Source: Variovorax ginsengisoli (GTDB lineage Bacteria > Pseudomonadota > Gammaproteobacteria > Burkholderiales > Burkholderiaceae_C). Taken from it: a DNA stretch of 64,000 nucleotides. The notes beneath the pieces are model-generated. The model did not search any database. It saw nothing but the letters and a program-made list of their open reading frames with translations, and was not told the DNA's origin. The stretch covers positions 340,353-404,352 of the forward strand of contig NZ_RCZJ01000003.1 in the NCBI RefSeq assembly GCF_006438845.1. The letters run 5' to 3'. The translations under genes and the position numbers were made by a program. Numbering within the stretch: the first letter of the stretch is position 1; the number at the start of each line of letters is the position of its first letter. Positions 54,107-63,331 of this stretch are shown here, one piece after another.

Positions 54107-56539
54107 TTATCCTCTGAGGCGCGCGCCGAGATCGGCCGCCAGTCGGTCGACGATCGCGCGCACGGCCGGGTCTACCTGCTCGTCGGTCAGGGTGGCGCTG
54201 TCGCTGTGGAAGCTCAGGCGCACCGCCATGCTTTTCTCGCCAGCGCCCAGGCCGCCAGTGGTGGTGCCGTCGCGTCCTGGCTGCGGCCGGTAGATGTCGA
54301 AGAGCGCGGCGTCGCGCAGCAACCCGCCCGTCGACGCCGCCGCGATGGCCTGCATGAGCGCACCATGCGTGACGCTTTCCGCCGCCACCACCGCGATGTC
54401 ACGTTCGACCGACTGAAGCTTCGGCACCGGCTTCGCCACAGGCACCGGACGCTCCGTCACCGCATCCAGGTCGAGCTCGAACACGACCGGCGCATGGGCG
54501 AAGTCCCAGGACTGGCGCCAGCGCGGATGCAGCTCGCCGATGACGCCGATGTCGCGGCCATCGAGGCGCACGCGCGCCGAGCGGCCCGGATGCAGCGCGG
54601 GATGCTCCACCGCTTCGAACTGCGGCACGCGCGGTGCGAGCAAGGCTTCGACGTCGCCCTTCACGTCGTAGAAGTCCACGCGCTGCGGCTTGCCGTCCCA
54701 GCGCGCTGCCTCGGCGTCGCCCCAGGCTAGGCCGGCCAGCCGCATCGGCTGGCGGATGCCCTTGACGGTGCTGTCGGTGGTTTCGACCGAGAGGTCGCGC
54801 AGGAACACGCGCCCCGACTCGAACACGCGCACGCGCGGCGCCTTGCGGTCGAGGTTGAACTTGAGCACCTGAAGCAGCGAGCCGATCAGCGACGAACGCA
54901 TCACGCTCATCTGGCTGGCGATGGGGTTCAGCAGCTTCACCGGATCGGCGTTGCCGGCCAGATCGCGTTCCCAGCTGGCTTCGACGAAGCTGAAGTTGAT
55001 CGTCTCCTGGTAGCCCAATGCGGCCACGCGATGGCGCACCGCGAAGCGGCTGCGCTGCGACTCGGGCCGCACGCGTGCCGTGATCGGTGCGAGCGGCGCG
55101 GTGGTCGGCAGGTTGTTGTAGCCGATGAGGCGCGCCACCTCTTCAATCAGGTCTTCCTCGATCAGCAAGTCGAACCGGTGCGGTGCGGGTGTGACGATGA
55201 CGATGCCGTCGCCCTCTTCGATCGGCAGGCCGAGTCGGCGCAGCGCATCCACGCACTGTGCCTGCGTGACGGGCATGCCGATCACGCGGGCCGCGCGAGC
55301 GACGCGCAAGGTGACGGGCTTGGCTTCGGGCAGGCGCAGCGTCTGGTCGTCGATCGGGCCGGCGTCGCCGCCGCAAATGTCGATGACCAACTGCGTGATG
55401 CGCTCGATGATCTGCACCGTGCGGCTCGGGTCCACGCCACGCTCGTAGCGGTGGCCAGCATCGGTCGAGAAGTTAAAGCGGCGCGAACGGCCCTGGATGG
55501 CTTCGGGCCACCAGAACGCGGCCTCGACATAAATGTTCTTCGTGTCATCGGACACGGCCGTCGCGTCGCCGCCCATGATGCCCGCAAGCGATTCGACGGC
55601 TTGGTCATCGGCGATCACGCCGACCTTCTCGTCGATGGTGACGGCGTTGCCGTTGAGCAGCTTGAGCTGTTCGCCGGCTCGCCCCCAACGCACGGTAAGG
55701 CCGCCATGAATCTTGTCGAGGTCGAAGATGTGCGTCGGCTGGCCGTACTCGAACATCACGTAGTTCGAGATGTCGACCAGCGGCGTGACGCTGCGTTGAC
55801 CACATCGCGCCAAGCGGTCGACCATCCAGGCCGGCGTCTTCGCGGTCGTGGTCACGCCGCGCACGATGCGGCCCGAGAAACGACCGCAGAGTTCGGGCGC
55901 CAGCACTTTCACCGGAAGGGTGTCGTCGAGCTTGGGGCCCACGGGCGGAATCGCCGGCGTCTTCAGCGGTGCGCCTGTCAGCGCCGACAGTTCACGCGCG
56001 ATGCCGTAGACCGACAAGCCATGCGCCAGGTTCGGCGTGAGCTTGAGCGTGAGAAGGGTGTCGTCGAGTTGCAGCACGGCGCGCACGTCGGCGCCCAGCG
56101 GTGCATCGGCCGACAGCTCGAGCAGGCCACCGTGGTCATCGCTGAGTTTCAGTTCGCTCGCCGAACACAGCATGCCCTGGCTCTCGACGCCACGCAGCTT
56201 GCCCAGCTTGATGAGGAAGGGCTTGCCATTGTCGCCAGGGGGCAGTTCGGCGCCGACCAGTGCGCATGGCACCTTGATGCCGACGCGCGCGTTCGGCGCG
56301 CCGCACACGATGTTCAGCAACGTGCCCTGCCCGACGTCGACCTGGCACACGCGCAGGCGGTCGGCGTTGGGGTGCTGCACGGCTTCCTTGATCTCGCCGA
56401 CGACTATCTGGCTGAAAGGCGGTGCGGCGGGGCGGCTCTCTTCGACCTCGAAGCCGCCCATGGTGAGCGTCTCGGCCAGTTCGGCGCTGGACAGCGGCGG
56501 GTTGCAGAACTCGCGCAACCAGGACTCAGGGAATTGCAT
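54107..56539 (-). CDS. pheT: Phenylalanine-tRNA ligase beta subunit (PheT)
   Basis: Large subunit of the (alpha-beta)2 phenylalanyl-tRNA synthetase, 810 residues. Domains include the N-terminal tRNA-binding fold (about 40-150), the B3/B4 editing region near 210-400, the B5 region with LIEEVARLIGYNNLP, and the C-terminal anticodon-binding FDX-ACB (PVPKLQSVERDIAVV onward). It is 32 bases downstream of pheS and followed by ihfA. Confidence 0.97.
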   Translation of the reverse strand: MQFPESWLREFCNPPLSSAELAETLTMGGFEVEESRPAAPPFSQIVVGEIKEAVQHPNADRLRVCQVDVGQGTLLNIVCGAPNARVGIKVPCALVGAELPPGDNGKPFLIKLGKLRGVESQGMLCSASELKLSDDHGGLLELSADAPLGADVRAVLQLDDTLLTLKLTPNLAHGLSVYGIARELSALTGAPLKTPAIPPVGPKLDDTLPVKVLAPELCGRFSGRIVRGVTTTAKTPAWMVDRLARCGQRSVTPLVDISNYVMFEYGQPTHIFDLDKIHGGLTVRWGRAGEQLKLLNGNAVTIDEKVGVIADDQAVESLAGIMGGDATAVSDDTKNIYVEAAFWWPEAIQGRSRRFNFSTDAGHRYERGVDPSRTVQIIERITQLVIDICGGDAGPIDDQTLRLPEAKPVTLRVARAARVIGMPVTQAQCVDALRRLGLPIEEGDGIVIVTPAPHRFDLLIEEDLIEEVARLIGYNNLPTTAPLAPITARVRPESQRSRFAVRHRVAALGYQETINFSFVEASWERDLAGNADPVKLLNPIASQMSVMRSSLIGSLLQVLKFNLDRKAPRVRVFESGRVFLRDLSVETTDSTVKGIRQPMRLAGLAWGDAEAARWDGKPQRVDFYDVKGDVEALLAPRVPQFEAVEHPALHPGRSARVRLDGRDIGVIGELHPRWRQSWDFAHAPVVFELDLDAVTERPVPVAKPVPKLQSVERDIAVVAAESVTHGALMQAIAAASTGGLLRDAALFDIYRPQPGRDGTTTGGLGAGEKSMAVRLSFHSDSATLTDEQVDPAVRAIVDRLAADLGARLRG

Positions 56540-56571
56540 CTCGTTGTTCTCGTGTCTTTGGGGGCGGCGAT

Positions 56572-57648
56572 TTACTGGAACTGCGACAGAAAGCGCAGGT
56601 CGCCGTCGAAGAAAAGTCGCAGGTCGTTCACGCCATAGCGCAGCATCGTGAGCCGATCCGGCCCCATGCCGAAAGCAAAGCCGATGTAGCGCTCGGGGTC
56701 GAGCCCCATGTTGCGCACCACGTTCGGATGCACCTGGCCCGAGCCGGCGACTTCAAGCCAGCGGCCGGCCAGCGGGCCGCTCTGGAACTGGATGTCGATC
56801 TCGGCACTCGGCTCGGTGAAGGGGAAGAAGCTGGGGCGAAAGCGCAGCACCAAGTCGTCGCTCTCGAAGAAGGTGCGGCAGAAGTCGGTGAAGACGACCT
56901 TCAGGTCCTTGAAGCTCACGTTCTCGCCGAGCCACAGACCTTCGCACTGGTGGAACATCGGCGAGTGCGTGGCATCGCTATCGACCCGGTAGGTGCGGCC
57001 CGGGGCGATCACGCGGATCTCCGGTGCCTTGGTCTGGCCGGTCGCGTCCGCGGCGGCGGCATCGAACTCGGCCGCGTACTTCTTGATGTGCTGGTGGGCG
57101 TAGCGCACCTGCATCGGGCTGGTGTGCGGGCGCAGGTTGTAGGGCACGCCGTCGTCGCCATTGATGTCGACGTAGAAGGTGTCCTGCATCGAGCGCGCCG
57201 GGTGGTTCGGCGGGTTGTTGAGCGAGGTGAAGCTGTGCCAGTCGCTCTCGATTTCCGGGCCGTCTGCCACGTCGAAGCCCATGCTCGAGAAGATGGCCTC
57301 GATGCGCTCCATCGTGCGACTGACCGGATGCAGGCCCCCACTCACATGCTTGCGGCCCGGCAGCGTGACGTCGAGCGATTCGGCACGCAGCTGCACGGCG
57401 AGCTCCTCATCGGCCAGTGCCTGACGGCGCTCGTTCAACGCGCTTTCAATGGCTTGCTTGGCAACGTTGATGGCAGCGCCACGCGACTTTTTCTCGTCGA
57501 CCGGCAGTTGCGCCATGCCCTTCATCAGCTCGGTGATGCGGCCGGCCTTGCCGAGAAACTGGGCCTTGGCGTTTTCAAGCTCCGCAGGGGCGGTCGCTTG
57601 AGCGAATGCGGCGCGTGCAGTGTCGACCAGGGAGTCCAACTCGTTCAT
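56572..57648 (-). CDS. pheS: Phenylalanine-tRNA ligase alpha subunit (PheS)
   Basis: Catalytic subunit of phenylalanyl-tRNA synthetase, 358 residues. An N-terminal coiled coil (about 1-85) precedes the class II core. Motif 2 is near [19 protein letters not shown], and motif 3 includes [17 protein letters not shown]. The active-site region includes MQDTFYVD. A terminator-like hairpin lies just before its start, and rplT lies upstream. Confidence 0.97.
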   Translation of the reverse strand: MNELDSLVDTARAAFAQATAPAELENAKAQFLGKAGRITELMKGMAQLPVDEKKSRGAAINVAKQAIESALNERRQALADEELAVQLRAESLDVTLPGRKHVSGGLHPVSRTMERIEAIFSSMGFDVADGPEIESDWHSFTSLNNPPNHPARSMQDTFYVDINGDDGVPYNLRPHTSPMQVRYAHQHIKKYAAEFDAAAADATGQTKAPEIRVIAPGRTYRVDSDATHSPMFHQCEGLWLGENVSFKDLKVVFTDFCRTFFESDDLVLRFRPSFFPFTEPSAEIDIQFQSGPLAGRWLEVAGSGQVHPNVVRNMGLDPERYIGFAFGMGPDRLTMLRYGVNDLRLFFDGDLRFLSQFQ

Positions 57649-57664
57649 GGGTGTACTTCGGGAA

Positions 57665-57704
57665 AATTAAAAAAGGGCTGGTGCTCTTTCAAGCGCCAGC
57701 CCTT
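57665..57704 (-). terminator. Intrinsic terminator/attenuator between rplT and pheS
   Basis: On the minus strand AAGGGCTGG (57704-57696) and CCAGCCCTT (57681-57673) form a nine-pair stem with further inner pairs, followed by TTTTTTAATTTT. It lies 17 bases before the pheS ATG, in the position of the pheM attenuator in E. coli. No Phe-rich leader ORF with a normal start is visible, so the control mechanism is unclear. Confidence 0.75.
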
Positions 57705-57757
57705 GTGCCGTGGGCGCGAACAGGCGCCCCGAAGGACGCGCCGTTCGCTGGACAGAA

Positions 57758-58117
57758 TCAAGCAGCCAGCTTGGCCTTGATCTGCTCCACGATGCCGGCA
57801 AAAGCGGCCTTGTCGTGCACGGCGATGTCGGCCAGGACCTTGCGGTCGATCTCGATACCTGCCTTGCGGATTCCGTTGGCGAACTGGCTGTAGGTCATGC
57901 CCAGCTCGCGGGATGCAGCGTTGATACGCGCAATCCACAACTGACGGAACACGCGCTTCTTGGTGCGGCGGTCACGGTAGGCATATTGACCTGCCTTCAT
58001 CACCGCCTGTTTGGCGACGCGGAAGACATTGCCGCGGCGACCGCGGAAACCCTTGGCGAGGGCGAGAACTTTCTTGTGGCGGGCGCGAGCCGTTACACCA
58101 CGTTTGACGCGAGGCAT
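57758..58117 (-). CDS. rplT: 50S ribosomal protein L20 (RplT)
   Basis: L20 of 119 residues: [18 protein letters not shown] and the later [32 protein letters not shown] are standard. It binds 23S rRNA early in assembly. AAGGAG lies seven bases before the ATG. In enterobacteria L20 represses the rpmI-rplT unit translationally, and the same may apply here. Confidence 0.98.
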   Translation of the reverse strand: MPRVKRGVTARARHKKVLALAKGFRGRRGNVFRVAKQAVMKAGQYAYRDRRTKKRVFRQLWIARINAASRELGMTYSQFANGIRKAGIEIDRKVLADIAVHDKAAFAGIVEQIKAKLAA

Positions 58118-58141
58118 GTGTGTACTCCTTGTTCGTCTGAG

Positions 58142-58345
58142 TTAAATGCCACGGCCGGGCATCATCGAAGCGACAGAAACCATGTTGGTCTCATGCACTG
58201 CGACAGCACCGCGGAGGTGACGCTTGTTCTTGGTGGTCTTCTTGGTCAGGATGTGACGTTTGAAGGCTTGACCGCGCTTGACGGTGCCACCTGGACGAAC
58301 GCGGAAACGTTTTTTCGCGCTGCTCTTGGTCTTCATTTTGGGCAT
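58142..58345 (-). CDS. rpmI: 50S ribosomal protein L35 (RpmI)
   Basis: L35 of 67 residues: [20 protein letters not shown] and [23 protein letters not shown] at 58345 with AAGGAG seven bases upstream is preferred over the ATG at 58351, which lies too close to the ribosome-binding site. It is between infC and rplT, 24 bases ahead of rplT. Confidence 0.98.
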   Translation of the reverse strand: MPKMKTKSSAKKRFRVRPGGTVKRGQAFKRHILTKKTTKNKRHLRGAVAVHETNMVSVASMMPGRGI

Positions 58346-58479
58346 GTACATGCTCCTTTAATTTGTGCTCGTGAGGCGCTGCAGATAATCCACAGACTTG
58401 TTGGCCCCGAGACACTTCTTCATCTCACCACCGCCTTGCGGCGCTGGCGAAATCCCTTCAAATCACTGAACGCCTACGC

Positions 58480-59085
58480 TCAAGCCGAGGCTGCTGCAGG
58501 CGCCGCACTGCCCTCTGCCGCCGGCTTTGGCGCACCTGCCTTCTTGCGGCCCGGCGCGATCATCATGATCATCTGCCGGCCTTCCAACTTCGGAAACTGC
58601 TCGACCAGAATCGTGTCACCCAAGTCGTCGCGAATGCGCTGCAACAGGGCCATGCCGAGTTCCTGGTGCGTAATCTCGCGGCCACGGAATCGCAGCGTGA
58701 TCTTGCACTTGTCGCCCTCTTCAAGAAAGCGCTTGATGTTGCGCATCTTGATGTTGTAGTCACCGTCATCGGTACCGGGCCGGAACTTGATTTCCTTGAC
58801 CTCGATCACCTTCTGCTTGGACTTCGCCTCTGCCGCCTTCTTCTGCTCGTGGTACTTGAATTTTCCGTACTCGATCAGGCGGCAAACCGGCGGGTTGGCC
58901 GCGGCGACAACCTCTACCAGGTCCACATCAGCCTCACCGGCCAGACGCAGGGCTTCGGAAATGCTCATGACGCCCAACGGCTCGTTCTCCGGGCCGACAA
59001 GGCGGACTTCCGGGGCCATGATTTCCCGGTTCAGGCGGTGTTGGCGTTCCTCGCGGTGGCGGCGGTCGCGAAATGCAGTAGCGAT
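58480..59085 (-). CDS. infC: Translation initiation factor IF-3 (InfC), AUC start
   Basis: IF-3 binds the 30S subunit and checks initiator tRNA and start codon. The frame from the ATG at 59019 gives 179 residues ([16 protein letters not shown]) but lacks the N-terminal arm. Upstream in the same frame lie codons for [21 protein letters not shown], the usual betaproteobacterial N-terminus, starting at ATC (59083-59085). AAGGA is eight bases before it, giving 201 residues. A rare AUC start matches the known AUU start of E. coli infC, which lets IF-3 limit its own translation. The C-terminal tail is Ala/Pro-rich. Confidence 0.95.
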   Translation of the reverse strand: MATAFRDRRHREERQHRLNREIMAPEVRLVGPENEPLGVMSISEALRLAGEADVDLVEVVAAANPPVCRLIEYGKFKYHEQKKAAEAKSKQKVIEVKEIKFRPGTDDGDYNIKMRNIKRFLEEGDKCKITLRFRGREITHQELGMALLQRIRDDLGDTILVEQFPKLEGRQMIMMIAPGRKKAGAPKPAAEGSAAPAAASA

Positions 59086-59169
59086 GGTCAGAATCCTTAA
59101 AACGTTTTGCTACAAAAACTGTAGCTAACACCTTCTCAATACACGCCCACAACGGCCAGCTTCGAAAAA

Positions 59170-61077
59170 TCAGCGTTTGTGTTGAATGTCGTCGGCGATC
59201 TTTTGCGAGAACGCCTCCACCGACATGGCACCGAGGTCAAGATTGCCCCGGGCGCGCACTGCGACGGCACCCGCTTCCTTTTCTTTGTCGCCCACGACAA
59301 TGATGTAAGGGAGCTTTTGCAACGAATGCTTGCGTATTTTATACGTAATCTTTTCGTTGTGCAGATCGAGCTGAACTCTAAGCCCTTGATTCTGCAGCGT
59401 TTTCGCCACGGCTGATGCGTAGTCGGCTTGTCCCTCGCTGATGTTCAGCACCGCCACGTGCACAGGCGCGAGCCACGCAGGCAGTGCGCCCGCATGATGT
59501 TCGATCAGCATGCCGATGAAGCGTTCCAGGCTCCCGACGATGGCACGGTGCAACATCACAGGGTGCGCCCGACCACTGGTCTCCGTCACGTATTCGCCAC
59601 CCAGACGCTCAGCGGTGTTGAAGTCGACCTGCATCGTGCCGCATTGCCATTGACGACCCAACGCATCCTTGAGCGTGTACTCGATTTTCGGTCCGTAGAA
59701 CGCGCCATCGCCCGGCGAGATGATGAAGTCCACACCCGAGCGACGCAGCGCCTCCATCACGGCGTGCTCTGCCTTGTCCCACAGCGCGTCGGAGCCGACG
59801 CGGTTGTCGGGCCGCGTAGCGACCTTGTAGAGGATCTCGGTGAAACCGAAGTCGGCGTACACCTTTTGAAGCTGCGCCGTGTAGTTGACGCACTCTTCCA
59901 GAATCTGGTCTTCGGTGCAGAAGATGTGTCCGTCGTCCTGGGTGAATCCACGCACACGCATGATGCCGTGCAGCGCACCGCTGGGCTCGTTGCGGTGACA
60001 TTGCCCGAACTCGCCATAGCGAAGCGGCAAATCGCGGTAGCTACGCAGATCGCTCTTGAAGATGATCACGTGACCAGGGCAATTCATCGGCTTGAGTGCG
60101 TACTCGCGCTTCTCCGACTCCGTCACGAACATGTTGTCGCGGTAGTTCTGCCAGTGCCCCGTCTTTTCCCACAGGCTCTTGTCGAGGATCTGCGGGCCCT
60201 TGACCTCCCAATAGCCGGTGTCGCGATAAATGGCGCGCATGTACTGTTCGACCTGCTGCCAAACCGCCCATCCCTTGGGGTGCCAGAACACCACGCCCGG
60301 CGCCACCTCGTCGATGTGGAACAGGTCGAGCTCCTTGCCGAGCTTTCGATGATCGCGCTTCTCCGCTTCCTCGATGCGTTGGATGTACTGCTCGAGCTGC
60401 TTCTTATCGGCCCAGGCCGTGCCGTAGATGCGCTGCAGTTGCTCGTTCTTGGCATCGCCGCGCCAGTACGCCCCGGCGAGCTTCGTCAGCTTGAACACCT
60501 TGAGGAAGCGCGTGTTCGGTACGTGCGGGCCGCGGCACATGTCGACATATTCCTGGTGGTAGTACAGGCCCATCGCCTGCTCGTCGGGCATGTCCTCCAC
60601 CAAGCGCAGCTTGTAGTCTTCGCCGCGCGAGCGAAACACCTCGATCACCTCGGCGCGCGGCGTGACCTTCTTGATCACGTCGTAGTCTTGCGCAATGAGT
60701 TCACGCATCCGTTGCTCGATCGCAGCCACGTCATCGGGCGTAAAGGGGCGCTCGAACGAAATGTCGTAATAGAACCCTTCTTCGATGACCGGCCCGATCA
60801 CCATCTTCGCGGTGGGATACAGCTGCTTGACCGCGTGACCGACCAGATGAGCGGTCGAATGGCGAATGATCTCAAGACCTTCGTCGTCCTTCGGCGTGAT
60901 GATTTGCAGCTTGGCGTCGTGATCGATCATGTCGCTGGCATCGACGAGCTTGCCGTCGACCTTTCCGGCAACGGTCATCTTCGCAAGGCCGGGACCGATG
61001 GACTTGGCAACATCGGCCACCGAAACCGGGCCGGGATACTCGCGCCGCGAGTTGTCAGGAAGCGTGATCTGGATCAT
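59170..61077 (-). CDS. thrS: Threonine-tRNA ligase (ThrS)
   Basis: Class II synthetase of 635 residues that charges tRNA-Thr. The TGS domain is at about 1-62, followed by the editing domain with [11 protein letters not shown], the catalytic core with [13 protein letters not shown] (Cys zinc ligand) and [19 protein letters not shown], and a C-terminal anticodon-binding domain ([11 protein letters not shown]). The start is ATG at 61077 (MIQITLPDN); the open frame continues upstream through the leader. It is followed by infC. A Thr leader peptide and terminator lie upstream and probably control it. Confidence 0.98.
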   Translation of the reverse strand: MIQITLPDNSRREYPGPVSVADVAKSIGPGLAKMTVAGKVDGKLVDASDMIDHDAKLQIITPKDDEGLEIIRHSTAHLVGHAVKQLYPTAKMVIGPVIEEGFYYDISFERPFTPDDVAAIEQRMRELIAQDYDVIKKVTPRAEVIEVFRSRGEDYKLRLVEDMPDEQAMGLYYHQEYVDMCRGPHVPNTRFLKVFKLTKLAGAYWRGDAKNEQLQRIYGTAWADKKQLEQYIQRIEEAEKRDHRKLGKELDLFHIDEVAPGVVFWHPKGWAVWQQVEQYMRAIYRDTGYWEVKGPQILDKSLWEKTGHWQNYRDNMFVTESEKREYALKPMNCPGHVIIFKSDLRSYRDLPLRYGEFGQCHRNEPSGALHGIMRVRGFTQDDGHIFCTEDQILEECVNYTAQLQKVYADFGFTEILYKVATRPDNRVGSDALWDKAEHAVMEALRRSGVDFIISPGDGAFYGPKIEYTLKDALGRQWQCGTMQVDFNTAERLGGEYVTETSGRAHPVMLHRAIVGSLERFIGMLIEHHAGALPAWLAPVHVAVLNISEGQADYASAVAKTLQNQGLRVQLDLHNEKITYKIRKHSLQKLPYIIVVGDKEKEAGAVAVRARGNLDLGAMSVEAFSQKIADDIQHKR

Positions 61078-61101
61078 GAAGAAAACCTCGGACTGAAAAA
61101 C

Positions 61102-61126
61102 AAAAAAGCGCGGAGGACCGCGCTTT
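61102..61126 (-). terminator. Attenuator terminator of thrS leader
   Basis: On the minus strand a stem AAAGCGCGG (61126-61118) with CCGCGCTTT (61113-61105), loop TCCT, then TTTTTTGTTTTT. It lies between the leader peptide stop and the thrS start. The helix GCGCGG (61123-61118) can instead pair with CCGCGC at 61162-61157, assisted by CTGGT (61153-61149) with ACCAG (61134-61130), forming an antiterminator. Confidence 0.8.
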
Positions 61127-61163
61127 GTTCTGGTGATACGACTGGCGGACCAGCGTGCGCGGA

Positions 61164-61226
61164 CTACCAGCGCATTCCCTCGAGGGGAGCGCCGTGGATG
61201 GCACGGGTCGTAGTTCGCGGTGTCAT
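61164..61226 (-). CDS. Predicted threonine leader peptide for thrS
   Basis: A 20-codon ORF, ATG at 61226 to TAG at 61164, encoding [20 protein letters not shown]. Four of the first seven codons are threonine (ACA, ACT, ACG, ACC). A GAGAAAGG element lies about ten bases upstream. Position before a terminator/antiterminator pair and thrS gives the layout of an amino-acid leader peptide, as with the thr and phe leaders of enterobacteria. Ribosome stalling at the Thr codons would leave the antiterminator arm free; a ribosome reaching the stop would cover it. Not confirmed experimentally, and other alignments of the region have not been seen. Confidence 0.62.
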   Translation of the reverse strand: MTPRTTTRAIHGAPLEGMRW

Positions 61227-61273
61227 AACCAGGTTGCCTTTCTCGCTCTTGTAGGGGGAAACGGAAGCCCTGC

Positions 61274-61279
61274 ATTCTA
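61274..61279 (-). promoter_or_regulatory. Likely -10 box of thrS operon
   Basis: TAGAAT (minus strand), five of six to consensus, lies about 47 bases upstream of the leader peptide ATG, with a start near 61267. The -35 is poor. It is placed directly after the aceA terminator, so the thrS transcript is probably independent. Confidence 0.5.
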
Positions 61280-61290
61280 TCCGCAGCAAC

Positions 61291-61317
61291 GAAAAAAGCC
61301 CGGCAGGGAGCCGGGCT
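61291..61317 (-). terminator. Intrinsic terminator of aceA
   Basis: AGCCCGGC (61317-61310 on the minus strand) and GCCGGGCT (61304-61297) form an eight-pair stem followed by TTTTTTCG. It lies 22 bases after the aceA stop. Confidence 0.9.
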
Positions 61318-61338
61318 TGGATGCGAACCGAAGGCCGC

Positions 61339-62658
61339 TCAGTGGAACTGCTCTTCCTCGGTCGAACCCGTCAGCGCGGTGACGCTTGACTTGCCGCCCT
61401 GAATGACGGTCGTCACTTCGTCGAAATAGCCGGTTCCGACCTCCTGCTGGTGCGACACGAAGGTGTAGCCGCGGTCGCGTGCCGCGAATTCCGGCTCCTG
61501 CACTTTTTCCACATACGCCGACATGCCGCGCGCCACGTAGTCCTGCGCCAGGTCGAACATGTTGAACCACATCGAATGGATGCCGGCCAGCGTGATGAAC
61601 TGGTACTTGTAGCCCATGGCACCGAGTTCCTTCTGGAATTTCGCGATGGTGGCGTCGTCGAGATTCTTCTTCCAGTTGAAGGAAGGCGAGCAGTTGTACG
61701 CCAGCATCTTGCCTGGATGCACCTTGTGCACGGCGTCGGCGAACTTCTTCGCGAAGGCCAGGTCCGGCGTGCCGGTCTCACACCACACCAGATCGGCGTA
61801 GTGCGCATAGGCAATCGCCCGGCTGATCGCCTGGTCGATGCCCTTCTTCGTGCGGTAGAAGCCTTCGGCAGTCCGTTCGCCGGTGATGAAGGGCTTGTCG
61901 TTCTCGTCGTAATCGCTGGTGATGAGGTCGGCAGCCTCCGCATCGGTGCGGGCGATGACGAGCGTCGGCGTGCCGCAAACGTCGGCCGCCATGCGCGCCG
62001 CGATCAGCTTCTGCACCGCTTCGGTGGTCGGCACGAGCACCTTGCCACCCATGTGGCCGCACTTCTTGACGGACGCGAGTTGGTCCTCGAAATGCACGCC
62101 GCCTGCCCCGGCGTTGATCATGGCCTTCATCAGTTCGAAGGCATTGAGCACGCCACCGAAGCCGGCCTCGGCGTCCGCCACGATCGGCGCGAAATAGTCG
62201 ACATACCCCTTGTCGCCCGGGTTCGTTCCCTTGGACCACTGAATCTCATCGGCTCGACGGAAGGTGTTGTTGATGCGCTCCACCACCTTCGGCACGGAGT
62301 CGACCGGGTACAGCGACTGGTCGGGGTACATCGACGCGTAGCCGTTGTTGTCCGCCGCCACTTGCCAGCCCGACAGGTAGATGGCCTTCACGCCGGCCTT
62401 GACCTGCTGCATGGCTTGACCGCCGGTCAGCGCGCCGAGGCAATTGACATACGACTCGGTGTTCACCAGCTCCCACAGCTTCTCGGCGCCGCGACGCGCG
62501 AGCGTGTGCTCGATAGGAAACGATCCGCGAAGTCGCACCACATCGGCAGCGCTGTAGCCGCGCTGAATGCCCTTCCAACGCGGATTGCTCGCCCAGTCTT
62601 TTTCAAGTGCGGCAATCTGTTGTTCGCGGCTGAGTTGTTCGGTAAAGGTTTGAGGCAT
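61339..62658 (-). CDS. aceA: Isocitrate lyase (AceA)
   Basis: Glyoxylate-shunt enzyme that splits isocitrate into succinate and glyoxylate, needed on acetate and fatty acids. The 439-residue protein has the catalytic KKCGHMGGK with Cys200, [23 protein letters not shown] and [11 protein letters not shown] at 62658 has GGAG five bases upstream and is preferred over GTG at 62664. A palindrome and a repeat region upstream suggest regulation. Confidence 0.97.
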   Translation of the reverse strand: MPQTFTEQLSREQQIAALEKDWASNPRWKGIQRGYSAADVVRLRGSFPIEHTLARRGAEKLWELVNTESYVNCLGALTGGQAMQQVKAGVKAIYLSGWQVAADNNGYASMYPDQSLYPVDSVPKVVERINNTFRRADEIQWSKGTNPGDKGYVDYFAPIVADAEAGFGGVLNAFELMKAMINAGAGGVHFEDQLASVKKCGHMGGKVLVPTTEAVQKLIAARMAADVCGTPTLVIARTDAEAADLITSDYDENDKPFITGERTAEGFYRTKKGIDQAISRAIAYAHYADLVWCETGTPDLAFAKKFADAVHKVHPGKMLAYNCSPSFNWKKNLDDATIAKFQKELGAMGYKYQFITLAGIHSMWFNMFDLAQDYVARGMSAYVEKVQEPEFAARDRGYTFVSHQQEVGTGYFDEVTTVIQGGKSSVTALTGSTEEEQFH

Positions 62659-62738
62659 GGTCACTCCGGACGTAGTTGAAAGTTGGTGCTTCGGCGCTGG
62701 GCCTTGGCATCCACTTTATCTCTCCACTCTTGTCTTAT

Positions 62739-62752
62739 GTCTTATATAAGAC
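62739..62752. promoter_or_regulatory. Perfect 14-base palindrome upstream of aceA
   Basis: GTCTTATATAAGAC is a perfect palindrome with its left half GTCTTAT repeated directly at 62732-62738. The central TATAAG (minus strand) resembles a -10 box, so a regulator bound here would block transcription of aceA, whose start is 81 bases away. The size fits a GntR-type dimer site, but the protein is unidentified. Confidence 0.6.
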
Positions 62753-62792
62753 TTATTTTTTTCTAAGTGAAATCAACGGTTTACGACATCTA

Positions 62793-62829
62793 TTTCTCAA
62801 TGCAATATCGACTTTCTCATATTGAGAAA
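62793..62829. promoter_or_regulatory. TTTCTCA inverted/direct repeat cluster upstream of aceA
   Basis: TTTCTCA (62813-62819), TAT and TGAGAAA (62823-62829) form a perfect inverted repeat. A second TTTCTCA lies at 62793-62799, 20 bases (two helical turns) away. The AT-rich setting contrasts with the surrounding GC-rich DNA. A candidate activator or repressor site for aceA. Confidence 0.5.
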
Positions 62830-62897
62830 ATTTTGCGCAGTGCAGCAACTTTCGATTCCGTATAGCGATACGCAGTTTTGCCAATGCGGCAAGGGAA

Positions 62898-63296
62898 TCA
62901 GCGCTTCGCCAACCAATCGCCAGACGCAATCACCTCACGACCCGCCGCCCTGGACGGATGAAGCTCGTACACCAGACAAGCCAGGTCGGCCCCAGCGACA
63001 TGCACCTGCACTTGCTTACGAAGGTATTCACCGCTCCCATCGGGCGCGACCTCCTCCAGCACATCGAGCTCGGCCTCGACCGAGGGCGTGATCCGATAGA
63101 CCTCGCCATGCACCCGCCCGCATCCGCCAAGTACCACGCCGGGATAGGTCTCGAGATCCAGAAGTGTTCCGGAAACGACAGCCATACCGACGAACACTGG
63201 GGCGGGCCGATACCGCGCGATGTCGTTGCGACCTCCGCGGCGCAAGGTGCCGTAGACGAAGACATGGCGCAGTGTGGCGTCGGCATGGGGCATCAT
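62898..63296 (-). CDS. Gamma-glutamylcyclotransferase family protein
   Basis: A 132-residue protein with the fold of the gamma-glutamylcyclotransferase (GGCT/AIG2-like) family. The substrate-binding glycine loop is VFVYGTLRRGG, and the catalytic Glu is probably in LDVLEEVAPDG. Members convert gamma-glutamyl peptides to 5-oxoproline, although AIG2-like proteins vary. ATG at 63296 (MMPHADATL) is the likely start; an extended frame to 63368 would overlap the divergent transporter. The gap to aceA holds the palindromes described. Confidence 0.88.
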   Translation of the reverse strand: MMPHADATLRHVFVYGTLRRGGRNDIARYRPAPVFVGMAVVSGTLLDLETYPGVVLGGCGRVHGEVYRITPSVEAELDVLEEVAPDGSGEYLRKQVQVHVAGADLACLVYELHPSRAAGREVIASGDWLAKR

Positions 63297-63331
63297 CGAA
63301 ATCCAATCACAAGCATCGATCGCCCAGTCTA

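Noticed and set aside
61078..61275. N-terminal extension of ThrS through the leader region
   Set aside because: The extra 66 codons include the terminator hairpin and have no family match. MIQITLPDN at 61077 is the conserved start.
62878..62892. TTGCC/GGCAA inverted repeat as a terminator for the cyclotransferase gene
   Set aside because: Only five pairs and no T run on the minus strand. Listed with the aceA palindrome cluster instead.
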